Shown here: in pieces, positions 48,132-59,207 of the stretch | Position numbering within the stretch: position 1 is the stretch's first letter | Layout of the letters: each line of letters opens with the position of its first letter | DNA from: Inonotus obliquus | Taxonomy: Eukaryota > Basidiomycota > Agaricomycetes > Hymenochaetales > Hymenochaetaceae | Direction: 5' to 3' | Length of the DNA stretch: 64,000 nucleotides | Assembly: GCA_032164295.1 (NCBI GenBank) | Contig: JAJHTX010000011.1 | Span: forward strand, 1,674,001-1,738,000 | Notes under the pieces: model-generated | What the model was told of the DNA's origin: nothing | Databases searched by the model: none | Seen by the model: only the letters and a program-made list of their open reading frames with translations | Translations under genes and position numbers: made by a program

Positions 48132-51046
48132 TCACTTCTCCTCATCCATACTAAACAAGTCATCGTCATCATTCGTCAACACAGGTCCACTCAAAGGACT
48201 CGAAAGAGGATGCACACCAGTACCTCCTCCTACACCTGAGCCGCTCCACCCACCTGGCCCATTACCAACACCGACGCCTCTCCCGCTACCCCGACGAGAT
48301 ACAGAAGTGGGAATGGAACTCTGTGAATGTACCCGAAGACCGCCAGCAGCGACGGAGGAATATGAGAGGTGCGAGAACATGGAAGTTAGACCGCCTACGT
48401 CAGAGATTGTCGAGCCTTGAGGCCGAGGTTGTTGCAATTGCTGGTCTGAAGCATTCGCGTTGGATGTAGGAGGTATTGCAGAAGCGGATGGTTGGGGTTG
48501 CTCGGAAACGTTCATAGCAGACAATGCTCCGTTGCCCAATGCACTCGTCTGGTTCGTCGGCGTTGAGCTTAACCACTCTGTTCCCGCTCCTCCATTCGCC
48601 CCGAACCCCGGTGCATCCACCCCGCTCCCATTTCCATTCCCAAAGAATGATCCCGACATCGAACCCGAACCGGGAGAGAACGCCGAACCGGGCGACGCAG
48701 CAGCGGGCTGAAGATGTATACGCGAGAAACCCGCTGCAAGACCTTGCGGAAGAGACTGGCCAGGTATATGTGCTTGTAACGCACGGGAGGCAGGTGACAA
48801 AGCCTGCTCTGGCATTCCTGTACCCGCTCCCGCACCAGCACGGTAGGTAGCTACTCCTTGCGTCATTCCACTTACATGATGTGCCGAAAGCGAAGTGGTG
48901 TACTGGGATGGTGAAGATGAGTAGGCGTCAAACGCCGACGTTCCCGTCGGACGACTGGTATACTGAGTGTGAGAATGAGAAGGTGAAGAGGATAAACCGT
49001 GCGGGTGTGCGTGGAGGTGAGAATGTGCGCGTGCGTCGAAGGATGAAGAAGCGGATGGTAATGTGTTCAATCCTGAGTTACCTGTAGTTGATAACCCGGC
49101 ATGATGATGAATATTCCCTTGTGACACAGCACGTACGGCGCTTATCCCAGAAGGTATGCGCGATGGGTGCCCACCAGCTCCGGTGTTCATGTAATGATGC
49201 AACCCGAGGAATGCCGCGCTTGCATTAGAAGGACTCAACATACTCGGTGATGGGCCATCTTTATCAAACACTTGCAATCCTGGAGAAGAGAATGAAGGGG
49301 ACGTGCCTGACGCACCCACGCCGGCGGGTGGCGATAATCCGCCAAATCCCAGATTGGGATCCTGTTCACTGGGTGTATCCGACCAAATGGAACGCAAGTT
49401 CTGAGAAAGCAAAGACGCGCTTGGTACACTACGGGAATGCCGATGACGAGTATCCTCCCTCTGAACCCCGGACCGTTGTACCGCCGTCGGAATCCCACCA
49501 TTGCCTCCAGCTCCTTCCCCTCCGGCTCCAGTTCCACCCAATACTCCCGTGCGCGAAGATGATGTTCTTGACATTCTTCGACTTTGCTCCTCCGGAGTCA
49601 ACAGATCCTTAAGCGAAGATGGCACGAAGTCCTCCATATCTTCATCGTCAAGCGCTTCAGCGTACGATGTTGAATCTGCAATAGGTCTCGAGAGAACCGG
49701 AAGTGATCCTACAGCGAAGGGTTGTGTTTGTATGTGCTGAGGACTCTGCGCTGCTGCTGCTGCCGTACCGAGCGAGAGTGATGCTGCAAGCAACCCGCTC
49801 CCTCCTGCATTCCCACGAGGGCTTGAAGGACTCGCAAAGAGATTTACCCCAGGTGCGCTAAACGGTGGATCACCCGTCGGAGCTGCAAGGGGTTGGGTAC
49901 CCTGGACAGGATCACGCGGCGAAGTTCCAGGCGAGAATCCGTTAATTCGGATAGGACTGGAGCTATTTGCAGTATTGTGAGGAAGGTGGGGGTGGGGGTG
50001 CATCGAAGGGGAGGCGCGCGGCGGCGAGCCGACAGGTCCGAAGTCCATGGCCATGGAAGGAGATGACCCGTGCCGCGCGGCAAAGCGGTGAGGGCGGGGA
50101 GGCGTCGAGACTGGAAAGGGAGACGTCGTCGCGGGTTTCGGAGGGGGCGAAGAAAGACCGACAACAACGCCATTTCCGTTTGTCGTATTAGCGGTTGTGT
50201 TGGGAACATCGCCGGAATTATCGACAATTTCCGTACTTACGTCCCCCTCGTGGGTTGGGTGCTGCTGTTGTACGTTTGCACCATTTGGAGGCTGAGCCTG
50301 GTCATCGCCCTTGGGTATTGGTGTATCACGAGAAGTAAAGTCAGCATCGCGCAATGTGGGTGCAGTCTCAGCGGGTGCCGGCGCAGCCTTTGATATCGAA
50401 ATTGGCAGAGGCGGACGAGCGCCTGCGGAAAGCATCCGCGTTGGTGCTGTTGAGCCTGATAATAATGTATTGCTACGACTCGATGGGCCGCCGCGTCCAG
50501 TAGTCTGAGTAGATGCACCAGCGGATTTGCGGTTACTCCTCGAGTCACCACTACGTTCCCCGTCTCTGTCCCTATCTTTATGCGCATCGCCTCCTGTCCC
50601 TCCTCCAGCCGAACTGTTGCCATTGCTGTTATTACCTGCGGCGGCGGCGGCGGCTAGCTGAGCCGCCTTCTTATTCCTTCTATCCATTGCGGGCGATTGA
50701 CCAGGTAGAATATGTGCCAGAGCGCATTTGTGACCAAATTTGCAGTTGCCCTTGACGAACCACGCACAGACGTCTTTCTGTTGACCTGGTTGTTGGACCT
50801 GGTGGGAGAAAGGGCATGACGAGCCCGCAGTGCATGATCCAACTTTGAAGAATTTGCAGGGGACGTGTGAGACGTCTTTTGCTGTTAGATATGTAGCACA
50901 TGAGCATTAGGAGGGCATCGTTTTGGCTTGCACGTACACTTCGAGGACGACTTGGTCTTAGCGTTGTTCTCCTTGTATCTGTCGAGCTTAGAGTCGATAT
51001 TGGTAGAAGATGACTCATAATCATCGTTCGTTTCTTGTGCGTCCAT
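48132..51046 (-). CDS. cps3: CCCH zinc-finger protein of the Cps3/Lee1 type, 952 aa
   Basis: Two exons on the minus strand (51046-50938 and 50881-48132) join in frame to 952 residues. After a short acidic, Lys-rich head (MDAQETNDDYESSS) come two CCCH fingers: CKFFKVGSCTAGSSCPFSH and CAWFVKGNCKFGHKCALAH, both C-x7-C-x5-C-x3-H. HILPGQSPAMDRRNKKAAQL follows. The remaining 850 or so residues are disordered Ser/Gly/Pro/Ala-rich sequence with patches such as DEDMEDFVPSSLKDLLTPEE (acidic, hydrophobic) and GLASLFSHLSYSS-like ends. Two N-terminal fingers followed by a long disordered tail match the fungal Cps3/Lee1 group, probable RNA-binding regulators. Arrangement head-to-tail with eIF2-alpha, 158 bp apart, same strand. 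Confidence 0.78.
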
Positions 51047-51203
51047 GCTTGCGGTGGAATCCAGTACGTCGTGATAGACGATGAGGAAAGATCGGGTGGA
51101 TGGCGCACACAAGCACAGTTTGCACGCGACCACTGACTTCCTTTTCAAGATTACGCTTCCTTAAATGGACAGGGAAATTTATAGCATTACGTAACACATT
51201 CAC

Positions 51204-52446
51204 TTAGTCATCTTCGTCGTCCTCGTCTCCTGATACCTCTGCATTCTCCTGCCCTGCCTTTGCCATCAATTGCGATAGTTCAGCCTCATCCGTCTCAGAG
51301 ACAGCCTTGGGCTGTAGAACTTGTAAATATAGATACTGTGCTAAATGTAACAACACTTGCCTTCATTTTAACGACTAGATGTCCTCCCTCTTCTTCAATC
51401 GTGCTCTGAATCGTCTCAATAGCACGCTCAAGGCGCTCAGTCGCAGCATACTATTAAGACTATCATCAGTCGAATCAATGGCTGGATAGTTGGACGTTCT
51501 CGCCTTATCGGTCGCATTAGTGCCCAGTACATACAACGGCGGCGCAACAAGTTTCGCCTTGATTGGTACAGCCTCACTTCCAGTCGCCTCTCCAGCTTTC
51601 AACGCCCTCTTAATCGCATCAATCCCCTTCTCCGTGTAACACGTTAACTCAATATCAGCACGTAATTTGATGGGTTGAGGAGTCAATCTACGAGCAATCG
51701 TCGACGTTAATTGCTCAAGTGTTACAGGTGACGGAGCAGGTGAGACTTGAGAAAAGACTTTGTCTGGTTCCGTGAGTGCGACTTTGAATGCTTCGTACGG
51801 GTGCCCGTAGATTTTGCCCAATGGCCAAGCGATTTGTTCATACAGTGATTCGAGCTTCGCTTCTTCGTCACTACTGGCGATGGGACCACCTGTCGTTGGT
51901 GCACCGCCATCCTCATCTTCCTCGGGGATAGTTGATTCTACCTTTGATGCGGTGGTGGTGGCACCTCCTACACCCCCACCACTGCTCACTTCGTCGGATG
52001 ACAACTTGGATGCGACGTGTCGGAGAATGGACGCAACAGTTTTACTCTTCATGAATCGTTCCTCGCATTTTATGATGTCTTCTGGTGAGACGCGACGCTT
52101 GCTTAGATCAATGTAGCCTTTATTACCATGGCATTAGTACCCATTGTGCAGATCGATGTGAAGGATTGTCACCCTTCTCCCTGTCCACACGTAACACAAC
52201 GACGACCTCGTTCCTCCCAACCCGAATGAGCTTTTGGATCGACCGAATCCGACGACGTGAGAGCTCAGAGAGAAGGATCATCCCTTCAATGTTATCATAC
52301 TCGAGCTAGCACATGCGATTAGTACAAAATTGTGGTTGATGGGTCGCACACACCAGCTTGACATATGCACCCATCTCAGCTATCTGTCGCACTTGGACCA
52401 TCACCAGTTCGTCCACCTCTGGATATCGTTGCTCGTAGTACCGCAT
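51204..52446 (-). CDS. SUI2: Translation initiation factor eIF2 alpha subunit
   Basis: Minus strand, starting [20 protein letters not shown] at 52446. The S1 domain continues [31 protein letters not shown] and [13 protein letters not shown]; the serine in LLSELSRRR is the family's regulatory phosphorylation site (Ser51 in animals). [20 protein letters not shown] follows, then the helical domain ([20 protein letters not shown]) and the alpha-beta domain ([20 protein letters not shown]). A further intron (about 51448-51527) joins APPLY to [20 protein letters not shown]. It ends with acidic DEDDEDD at 51204. An insertion of about 40 residues rich in Gly/Thr/Glu (51900-51990) interrupts the helical domain, unlike yeast Sui2. 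Role: binds initiator tRNA with eIF2-beta/gamma. Confidence 0.96.
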
Positions 52447-53020
52447 CTTGGGGCCTTTCCTTGTGGTGTTTGAGGCTAGACGATGTTAAGAGGTCCAACT
52501 CGATGTATGCCGAGTCAAGATATCACGGGAAATTTTGATTTACCGGATTTGGAGTGCTGATCAATGACCGTGACTTCTCTTCTCTCCGAGTCGTCCACGA
52601 CGTGCCCTTCCTGTCCGGGTCCTGGACAGGCGTCCGCACCCTATGCGAATGCTCTCCGTAATGATAATGGGAAAACTCAGGCCTAGGTAAAGATTTGTAT
52701 GGCGTCGTATGGTGGTACACCGTCAATTACGACCTCAAATCGGTATGGTCATGCGAAGATGATCAATACAACTAACCAGCTCATGCGATCATTATAATTG
52801 TCGTTGAAGTGTTATGACCCGCAAGGAACGACCGGACCCGTTTTCTAAAATGCAAGGCGCGCTATCTCGCATTATTCCGCGTCATTCCATTCTCTCTTGC
52901 AGTCTGTATTCAGGTGATTAGCTCCGAGACCTTTACGATTACGGTTCAACGACCTGACTCCTACTTAACGCTGACGAGTCTTCGTGATTCAACCTTCTCA
53001 AGCGATTACTCGTGAGTATT

Positions 53021-53076
53021 ATCGCAATTTAATATCACCTCATATGACATCGCAATTCTATATCACCTCATATGAC
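53021..53076. repeat. Tandem duplication of 28 bp
   Basis: Two adjacent 28-bp copies (53021-53048, 53049-53076) share the core atatcacctcatatgac and differ at only two positions. The function is unknown; it lies in the divergent promoter region. Confidence 0.8.
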
Positions 53077-53247
53077 ACCAGTTTAAAAACCTTTAGCGGC
53101 TCGAAGACTGTAGTAGTACGGAACACCGCTATTTAGTGATTGTATCGTCAAAGAAGATTGGATAAAGGTATTTACCTGATGGGCATGCCAAAAACAACAT
53201 GTATCTCGGGAGCTATATGTGTTTTTTTCCATCAGCCGCCCTGGCAT

Positions 53248-53258
53248 GTATATATAGG
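53248..53258 (+). promoter_or_regulatory. Putative TATA box of carrier-like gene 1
   Basis: gtatatatagg lies about 50 bp upstream of the ATG at 53302, a usual distance for fungal TATA elements relative to short leaders. Confidence 0.4.
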
Positions 53259-53301
53259 CAATCACACAAGGGAACGTGTTGCTATCCTACGTGCTACCAT
53301 C

Positions 53302-54493
53302 ATGGACAATACAGAATACGAGTCTGTTTCTCAAGATCCTGATAACCCCAACCTGCTCTTCGCTGCCTCTCAAACTATGTCTTTCCTTATTGTCACCCTG
53401 ACATTTCCCTTCTACGCGAATCTGATTAAATACAGAGTGAATTACGTACCTAGGAGGGCGAGGTATGATCAAGAGGGACGTCACCATCAACTGGAGTCTG
53501 GCGCCAATTCCAATTCGTACTTTGGTTTGATGAAGAGGGTCGTGCTAATCGAGGTGAGCTCAGACTGTCTCATAATGTTCTTTCGTATCGGTTGACTGAC
53601 ATCATCGCAGGGTTGGGGTGGACTTTACAAAGGCATAGGTGTGCTCTGACCTTTTCTTTGCTAACCCGGAATGCCTATATTGATCCTTTACTCCAGCACC
53701 TACCATTTTGATGAATTTAACCCGGCTAGTCGTCTCTAATCTCATAATCAGATTTATCTCCAGTCAAGCCGAACCATCAGAGAAATGGAAGACACAGTGG
53801 GACATTCTGGCAGATCTCTTACAGGATCTTTCCTTCCTACCATTAGAAGTTATTCGAGCCCGGTAGCTAGTCTTCGCTTTACTTGTGCAGACTTGGTGGA
53901 CTAACTTACGTTTACATGGAAGTGCGATCACTACAGCTTCCAATTTACCCTGGCTTGATCCTGATTTATCATCTCGTATACTCCTTACCGAAGTGGAACG
54001 CCGACGCCCATCGGTCTTTTTCATAACACCTGGGTGTCTCTTCACCCATATCCTTTCATGGGCACATGGTCTCGTGATTTCACATATTCTCTTCCCATCA
54101 GTGTTACTTCAGGATGAAGACTCGAATTTATTCCCAAAACGATCAGTGGCGCGTCTCGCTTTCCTGCTTACGATTGCCGTTCTTGATACAGTTGTGACTT
54201 GTCCTCTTGATGCCGTGTCGGTACGACTCTTCATCCAGCGCAATTATGAACCGGAGAAGGAGGTCGTCAAGTCTAGTGAAACTAACAATGGCATACAGTA
54301 GGTTCCATCTCCCGCTGATGACGACCGCAATGCTTACAGACCGCATGGTAGTAGCCACTCATACTCATACACCGGGTTTCTAGACTGTGCTAGGCACGTA
54401 GTAAAGGAAGAAGGTTACCCCATGCTGTTCCGTGGTTGGTGCTACCATTTCATCACCTCTTGGTTGTGGATTATGCTTGCGTTCGCTTGGTAA
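53302..54493 (+). CDS. Mitochondrial-carrier-like membrane protein 1
   Basis: Exons begin MDNTEYESVSQDPDNPNLLF. Then come SFLIVTLTFPFYANLIKYRV, SYFGLMKRVVLIE, GWGGLYKGI, APTILMNLTRLVVSNLIIRF, LSFLPLEVIRAR, PSVFFITPGCLFTHILSWAH, DTVVTCPLDAVSVRLFIQRN, YTGFLDCARHVVKEEGYPML, FRGWCYHFITSWLWIMLAFA and a stop at 54493. Two features recall the SLC25 mitochondrial carrier family: PLEVIRAR and PLDAVSVR match the P-x-(D/E)-x-x-(K/R) signature, and the Y-G-F-x-D-C...EEG...LFRG block matches the repeat loop. Only two full signatures are seen and the matrix salt-bridge network looks degenerate. The gene structure is shared with paralogues at 55231 and 61545. Transport substrate unknown. Confidence 0.65.
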
Positions 54494-55230
54494 ACACAGC
54501 TAGATAGGCTCACAGTCACATGCGTAATTCACATCAGCACACAAGTTATATTACCTCCTTCACTATCAAATTAATGCCCTTGGTGAATCTCTGGATCTGA
54601 GGCATTCTCAGAGTTTTAGCATCTGCATCATGCTTCGTCTTGTTCCGATGGCGAGATTCGGCATGATGGTTTCATCTGTCTACTGATTTTGATTAGAACC
54701 CTACGAAATCTATCTGTTGTCCAGCAGCGGTACGAGTCGAGATGAAGAGATGGATACTGCGAGTGCCGCCCGGAGACAACAGAAGAATATTTATTATCGT
54801 TCAAAGCTTCTAAGTTTGACGACTTTGTAGACGCAAACAATCGACACTTTCCACCAAAAAGTTCAAATCACGGTAGTCGTATCCTTGCGCTAATGAAGCT
54901 CAGCAGTCAACCTCCCAAGAAGGCTGCACAGGTACTAGCCGTGCTTGATGACTACATTGCAGTTAAGCTGGGAGTAGCAATAAATTCTATGACTCTGGAA
55001 ATAACGTAACCATCATCGAGTCATTTTAACATTGATATCTACTCATCTCGGAGTAACATCATCAGACGGTTAAGCGGAGGGCGCATGATGCTGAGAAGAA
55101 TATTTAGATCCCGGAACTAGGTAGTCTGCGGATAGAAATACATGCAGCGCCTTTTCCGATATTGGGCGGCAGGGCTAATTACTTATAAGAAGTGAGAGTT
55201 CATCACTGACAAGTATCTTAGCGAGCTATC
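54494..55230. other. Spacer between carrier-like genes 1 and 2
   Basis: No gene is seen. A TATA-like cttataag near 55184 precedes the ATG of carrier-like gene 2. Confidence 0.4.
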
Positions 55231-56485
55231 ATGAACTCCTTACTGGGTTCCTTAGCAATGAACACCACAGCTGCGAACGTCACGGGCACTACATCCCAGA
55301 ACGCTACTGACCCTGTTTCTATCGAATCCACCGTGTACAGGCTGGCAATTCCAATTTACATTGCTGGAATACTCACGTCCATCCTATTTGCCGTGGTATT
55401 CGTCGTGGCGTTTCCCTTCGGAGCTGTCCTGCTCAAGTATCGCGTTAATTACGTCCCGGTACGAGGTCAAGTCGGTAACAGAGAGAGTGAGGAGGACAAT
55501 AACTCGAAATGCGACCCGGTGATAAACTCGTACTTTGGCATGTTCCACCGGGTTCTTCTACTCGAGGTGAGCCATCGATGACTACATGGTTGTATTAGAT
55601 CTGTGTCTCACGCCCTTGCACATAGAGTTGGGGCGGACTGTTTAAAGGTTTTGGTGAGCTCACATACACAATCGGATCAAGCAAGCCAACCACTCAACTG
55701 AATGTCTCCCAGTGCCGACCTGCATTAAAGTAGCATTGAGATTCTCTCTATCCATGATCGTTCTTCTGGGAAGTGGCTTCAAGGACGAGACTCAGCCAAC
55801 CCAAAGTATACGGATTCAGCTGATGTGCCTCCCCGTTGCGATGCTCTTTTCATTGCCTTTTGATGTTATAATTAACCGGTGATTGCTTTTTTCCAGCCTT
55901 TTCTCTCCACCATACGCTGACAAAGATTAAGCTCCATTACGACTCCCCATGCCGTTCGTTCGCTTCGCGCTCTCTTTAGCGAGAGGGAGCGACGACGTCC
56001 TTGGCTTCTATACCTCTCTCCCGGACTCTTCGTTAGTGGCCTCGTCCGTGGCGTATATACAATCGCCATTGATCAGCCTTTCAATTCGATGATCGATAAC
56101 AACCCGGACCTGTTCCCAAAGCGTTCCATACTACGAATTTGCGTGCTGTTGACCAGGGCAATCATCCATACAAGTATAGTATGCCCTATTGACGTCATAT
56201 TCGCGAGGCTTTCCGTACAGCGCAACGAACATAAAAATACACAGTCGCCCTTGGTAGAGGTTGAAAACGAGAAGAATGTCACAGTGTGAGTGTGCCGACG
56301 ATCTCTTTGCTACAGCTGAAACTGACGCATGGTATAACGAAAGACTGGAGATCGACGCTCGACCTTACGCTGGATTCTCCGACTGTTTCAGGCGCGTAAA
56401 ACAAGAGGAGGGATATTTTGCTTTTTTGCGAGCATGGTGGATTGTCTTCATAATGGACTTCTGGAGTCTTCCTTTTGTTGTGTGA
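55231..56485 (+). CDS. Mitochondrial-carrier-like membrane protein 2
   Basis: It starts MNSLLGSLAMNTTAANVTGT; the first 35 residues contain several N-x-S/T sites. A hydrophobic span follows (IAGILTSILFAVVFVVAFPF), then LLKYRVNYVPVRG, SYFGMFHRVLLLE, SWGGLFKGF, VPTCIKVALRFSLSMIVLLG, LSLPFDVIINR, RRRPWLLYLSPGLFVSGLVR, TSIVCPIDVIFARLSVQRNE and YAGFSDCFRRVKQEEGYFAF, and it ends at 56485 (FWSLPFVV). Exon borders line up with those of paralogue 1. PFDVIINR and PIDVIFAR are the degenerate carrier signatures. It lies in tandem with paralogue 1, so one arose by local duplication. The N-terminal NxS/T cluster would be unusual for a mitochondrial inner-membrane protein, so another membrane is possible. 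Splices inferred. Confidence 0.62.
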
Positions 56486-56766
56486 TTTCCATTAGTTCGA
56501 GTAGTAGACCAATAGCTTATCCGGAGGAAAATGAATATAGAAGTACCTATGTATGCATGCTCTCCAGAGAGCAGAATCGCACTACTTGGAAGATAATAGC
56601 AGCTGTGGAGTGCAGATTGACTCGACAGTGCTATGGACACGTGTCGACGTTCAAGGCTTGTGAGAATAATTTGCCACGTTGGCCCGAGGTCACGCAAACG
56701 CGTAGCGGTCACAATCAGTCACGGTCCTGTCACCAGCATCGTATCTTTTTTCTGCTCACTTCACGA

Positions 56767-58329
56767 ATGTCTGGTGCTCTGCGCAGCAGATTCCCGCCTA
56801 CCATACGACAGCTGCTATCCAGCCATAGTTGCAGCTCACAGTCACAGCTACAGGTCCGCGGATGGATAAAGTCTGTTCGCCGCCAGAAAAATGTTTCTTT
56901 CGCTGTTGTCAGTGATGGGAGTTCAACGCGTGGACTACAGGCAGTCTTCCGCAAAGACACGGTCCCCGAAGGGTACGGCTGATTTTCCTCGATTCAGAAT
57001 TATGGGAGGATCTCATTTGGACATAGGCTAAGCAACGGCTGTAGCGTGAATCTACGCGGAAAACTCGTTGAAAGTCCCGGGGCTGGACAGGATCGAGAGT
57101 TCAGTGTGGAATATGCTGAAATCGTCGGACAGTGTGACCCTGAAGTAACGAACACTTTACATGCTTATGACGCGCGCACTGAGACTCGCTTATCTTATAG
57201 TCGTACCCCATCCAGAAGCAGTCCCTTACAACTGACTACTTGCGGGATCACTGTCATCTTCGAGCAAGGACAGACAAGATCGGCCAAATGCTGCGAATAC
57301 GCGACTCAATCTCACACACGATGCATTCATACTTTGAGGTCAGTCTACACACGGTCATTCGAAATTCCTATGCTCAGCTCCACGGGTCAGAAAGAAGGAT
57401 TCACATTCGTACACACCCCAATAGTCACGTCTAGTGACTGTGAAGGAGCCGGCGAAGTTTTCTCTGTTTCTGTCCCCGAATTACCCGCGCAAGGGCATGA
57501 TGAGGTTAACAACGATACATCTTCAAGGCACTTCTTCCGCAAGGAGGCCTACTTGACAGTTTCTTCGCAGCTCCACCTCGAAGCGCTCGCGCATGCAAGA
57601 TCACGCGTGTACACGATTTCTCCAAGCTTCCGCGCGGAGCGCTCGCAGACGAATCGACATCTTGCTGAGTTCTGGATGCTCGAGGCAGAGTGGTCCTTCG
57701 TGCAGTCCGTCGTGGAGCTATGCGATGTCGTGGAGGACATAATCAAAAACGTTGTTCGTGCAGCCATCGCGCAGGAAGGAGATGAAGACCCCAGCATGAC
57801 GTCTCACGCTCAGGATACCTTCGCATTGAATAAGCAGTGGCCACGCATAACCTATTCGGACGCGATCCGAGAATTGCGTGTTGCATATGATGAGGACCAG
57901 ACCCTCTTCGCATTCCCACCGGAATGGGGAAAGGGTCTGCAAAGTGAGCACGAGAAATGGTTGGCTGGAACAACTGGTGGCCCCATTTTCGTCACAGATT
58001 ACCCTATCTCTTCGAAACCATTCTACATGCGCGCAAATGCCGACAGGCAAACAGTTGCGTGCTTCGACCTTCTTTGTCCTGCGATCGGCGAGCTGGTGGG
58101 TGGATCCATAAGAGAAGAGCGTCTAGACTACCTAGACCAGGCCCTGGAGAGGTGTGGCCTGACTGGAAGGGAGGAATATGACTGGTATAGGGATCTGCGA
58201 AAACACGGCGGTGCCCCTCATGGAGGATTTGGACTTGGATTCGAGAGACTGGTAAGCGCCATCACCGGTATACCTAACGTCCGTGAATGCATCCCGGTGC
58301 CGCGATGGGCATCAAGAATGTTATTGTAG
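56767..58329 (+). CDS. SLM5: Asparaginyl-tRNA synthetase, mitochondrial type
   Basis: It begins MSGALRSRFPPTIRQLLSSH, a basic, Ser-rich, acid-free stretch typical of a mitochondrial presequence. The OB-fold anticodon-binding domain follows (LQVRGWIKSVRRQKNVSFAV). Introns at 56973-57026, 57148-57204 and about 57326-57377 are removed to give the class II core: YLRDHCHLRARTDKIGQMLR, GFTFVHTPIVTSSDCEGAGE, FFRKEAYLTVSSQLHLEALA, motif 2 FRAERSQTNRHLAEFWMLEA and motif 3 GGFGLGFERLVSAITGIPNV. It ends with the family's IPVPRWASRMLL at 58329. The reaction is ATP-dependent charging of tRNA-Asn in mitochondria. ESEGAGE-like and HGGFGLGFER features separate AsnRS from AspRS. The order of domains and length fit the bacterial/mitochondrial form. 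Confidence 0.93.
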
Positions 58330-59207
58330 AACGGGTTTGGTGGAGATGTCGTGCTTCGGCCTCAATTTCTCCTCACGACAACGTAATGATCATTCAAGCG
58401 CTCAAGCAGAAGCTAGCTAAGTGCATCAATGTCTTCGACTTTACCCAAGCAGTATTGTGTTTCCGTGATCTCCGCTAAGTAGTACTGGAAGCTCACCGGC
58501 AGTTTCCCAGCCCCCTTTTTTCTGAACGCAATCACAAAAACCATGTAGTCCCTCTGCTTCCGCAAGACAACTTATCCGTCTGATCTACCAGAGTCGGACG
58601 AGTCTCACCAACTTTTACGCGCAGGATAGACCCAGCTTATCCATAGCGAACGATCATGTGTGGTCTCTGCTTTCATCCCTCACCTATCTCTCTTAAAGGG
58701 CACTAAATGAACGTGAGTGAGACGAGCAAATAGTTGCCTTTGTTGTGGTGCACAGCTCTGAGGTTCAAGGCAAGAGGATGATAGGGAATGCATCAGGGAG
58801 ACTCTCGAACGGTCCAGTTTCATCCTTACGAAAGGGCAGTGACACCCTGTTTTACCGTCCTCGTGGCTATGGTTTTGACGTAAGACCGAATTTCGTTCAT
58901 GTCTTCCGAGAAGTATCAAGCATGTTTCTAATGTGATAGAAAACGATGCCTCGCAGCCGGTGAGCTTTAGTTACGGTGCCCTAGAAGACTCGTTGATATC
59001 TAGCATGGGGTTTGCAAGGCGGGAATCGTCCTGAAATCAAGAACTGCCTTGCAGAGTAAGACGGACGGTACAAGTATCCCCTCAACCTTTAAGCCATATT
59101 GATGTTTTAATCGATATAAATATCCATCATAATCCGAGTGTGCCCTCGTACATCCCCTTTGTCAATTGCTCTTTACTCAGTAATAGGCTGCCTTGTTTGG
59201 TGTCACA
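58330..59207. other. Spacer between AsnRS and DUF2235 genes
   Basis: No gene is supported; open frames are short. A TATA-like tataaata at 59116-59123 lies about 90 bp before the DUF2235 start. Confidence 0.4.

Larger units (their letters stand above)
52447..53301. other. Divergent spacer between eIF2-alpha and carrier-like gene 1
   Basis: No gene is seen. It holds both promoters and the tandem repeat at 53021-53076. A TATA-like gtatatatagg at 53248-53258 lies about 50 bp before the carrier-like ATG. Confidence 0.45.

Noticed and set aside
48460..49740. Plus-strand open frames opposite the CCCH protein tail
   Set aside because: Shadows of a long Ser/Gly/Pro-rich coding exon that is contiguous with two zinc fingers on the minus strand.
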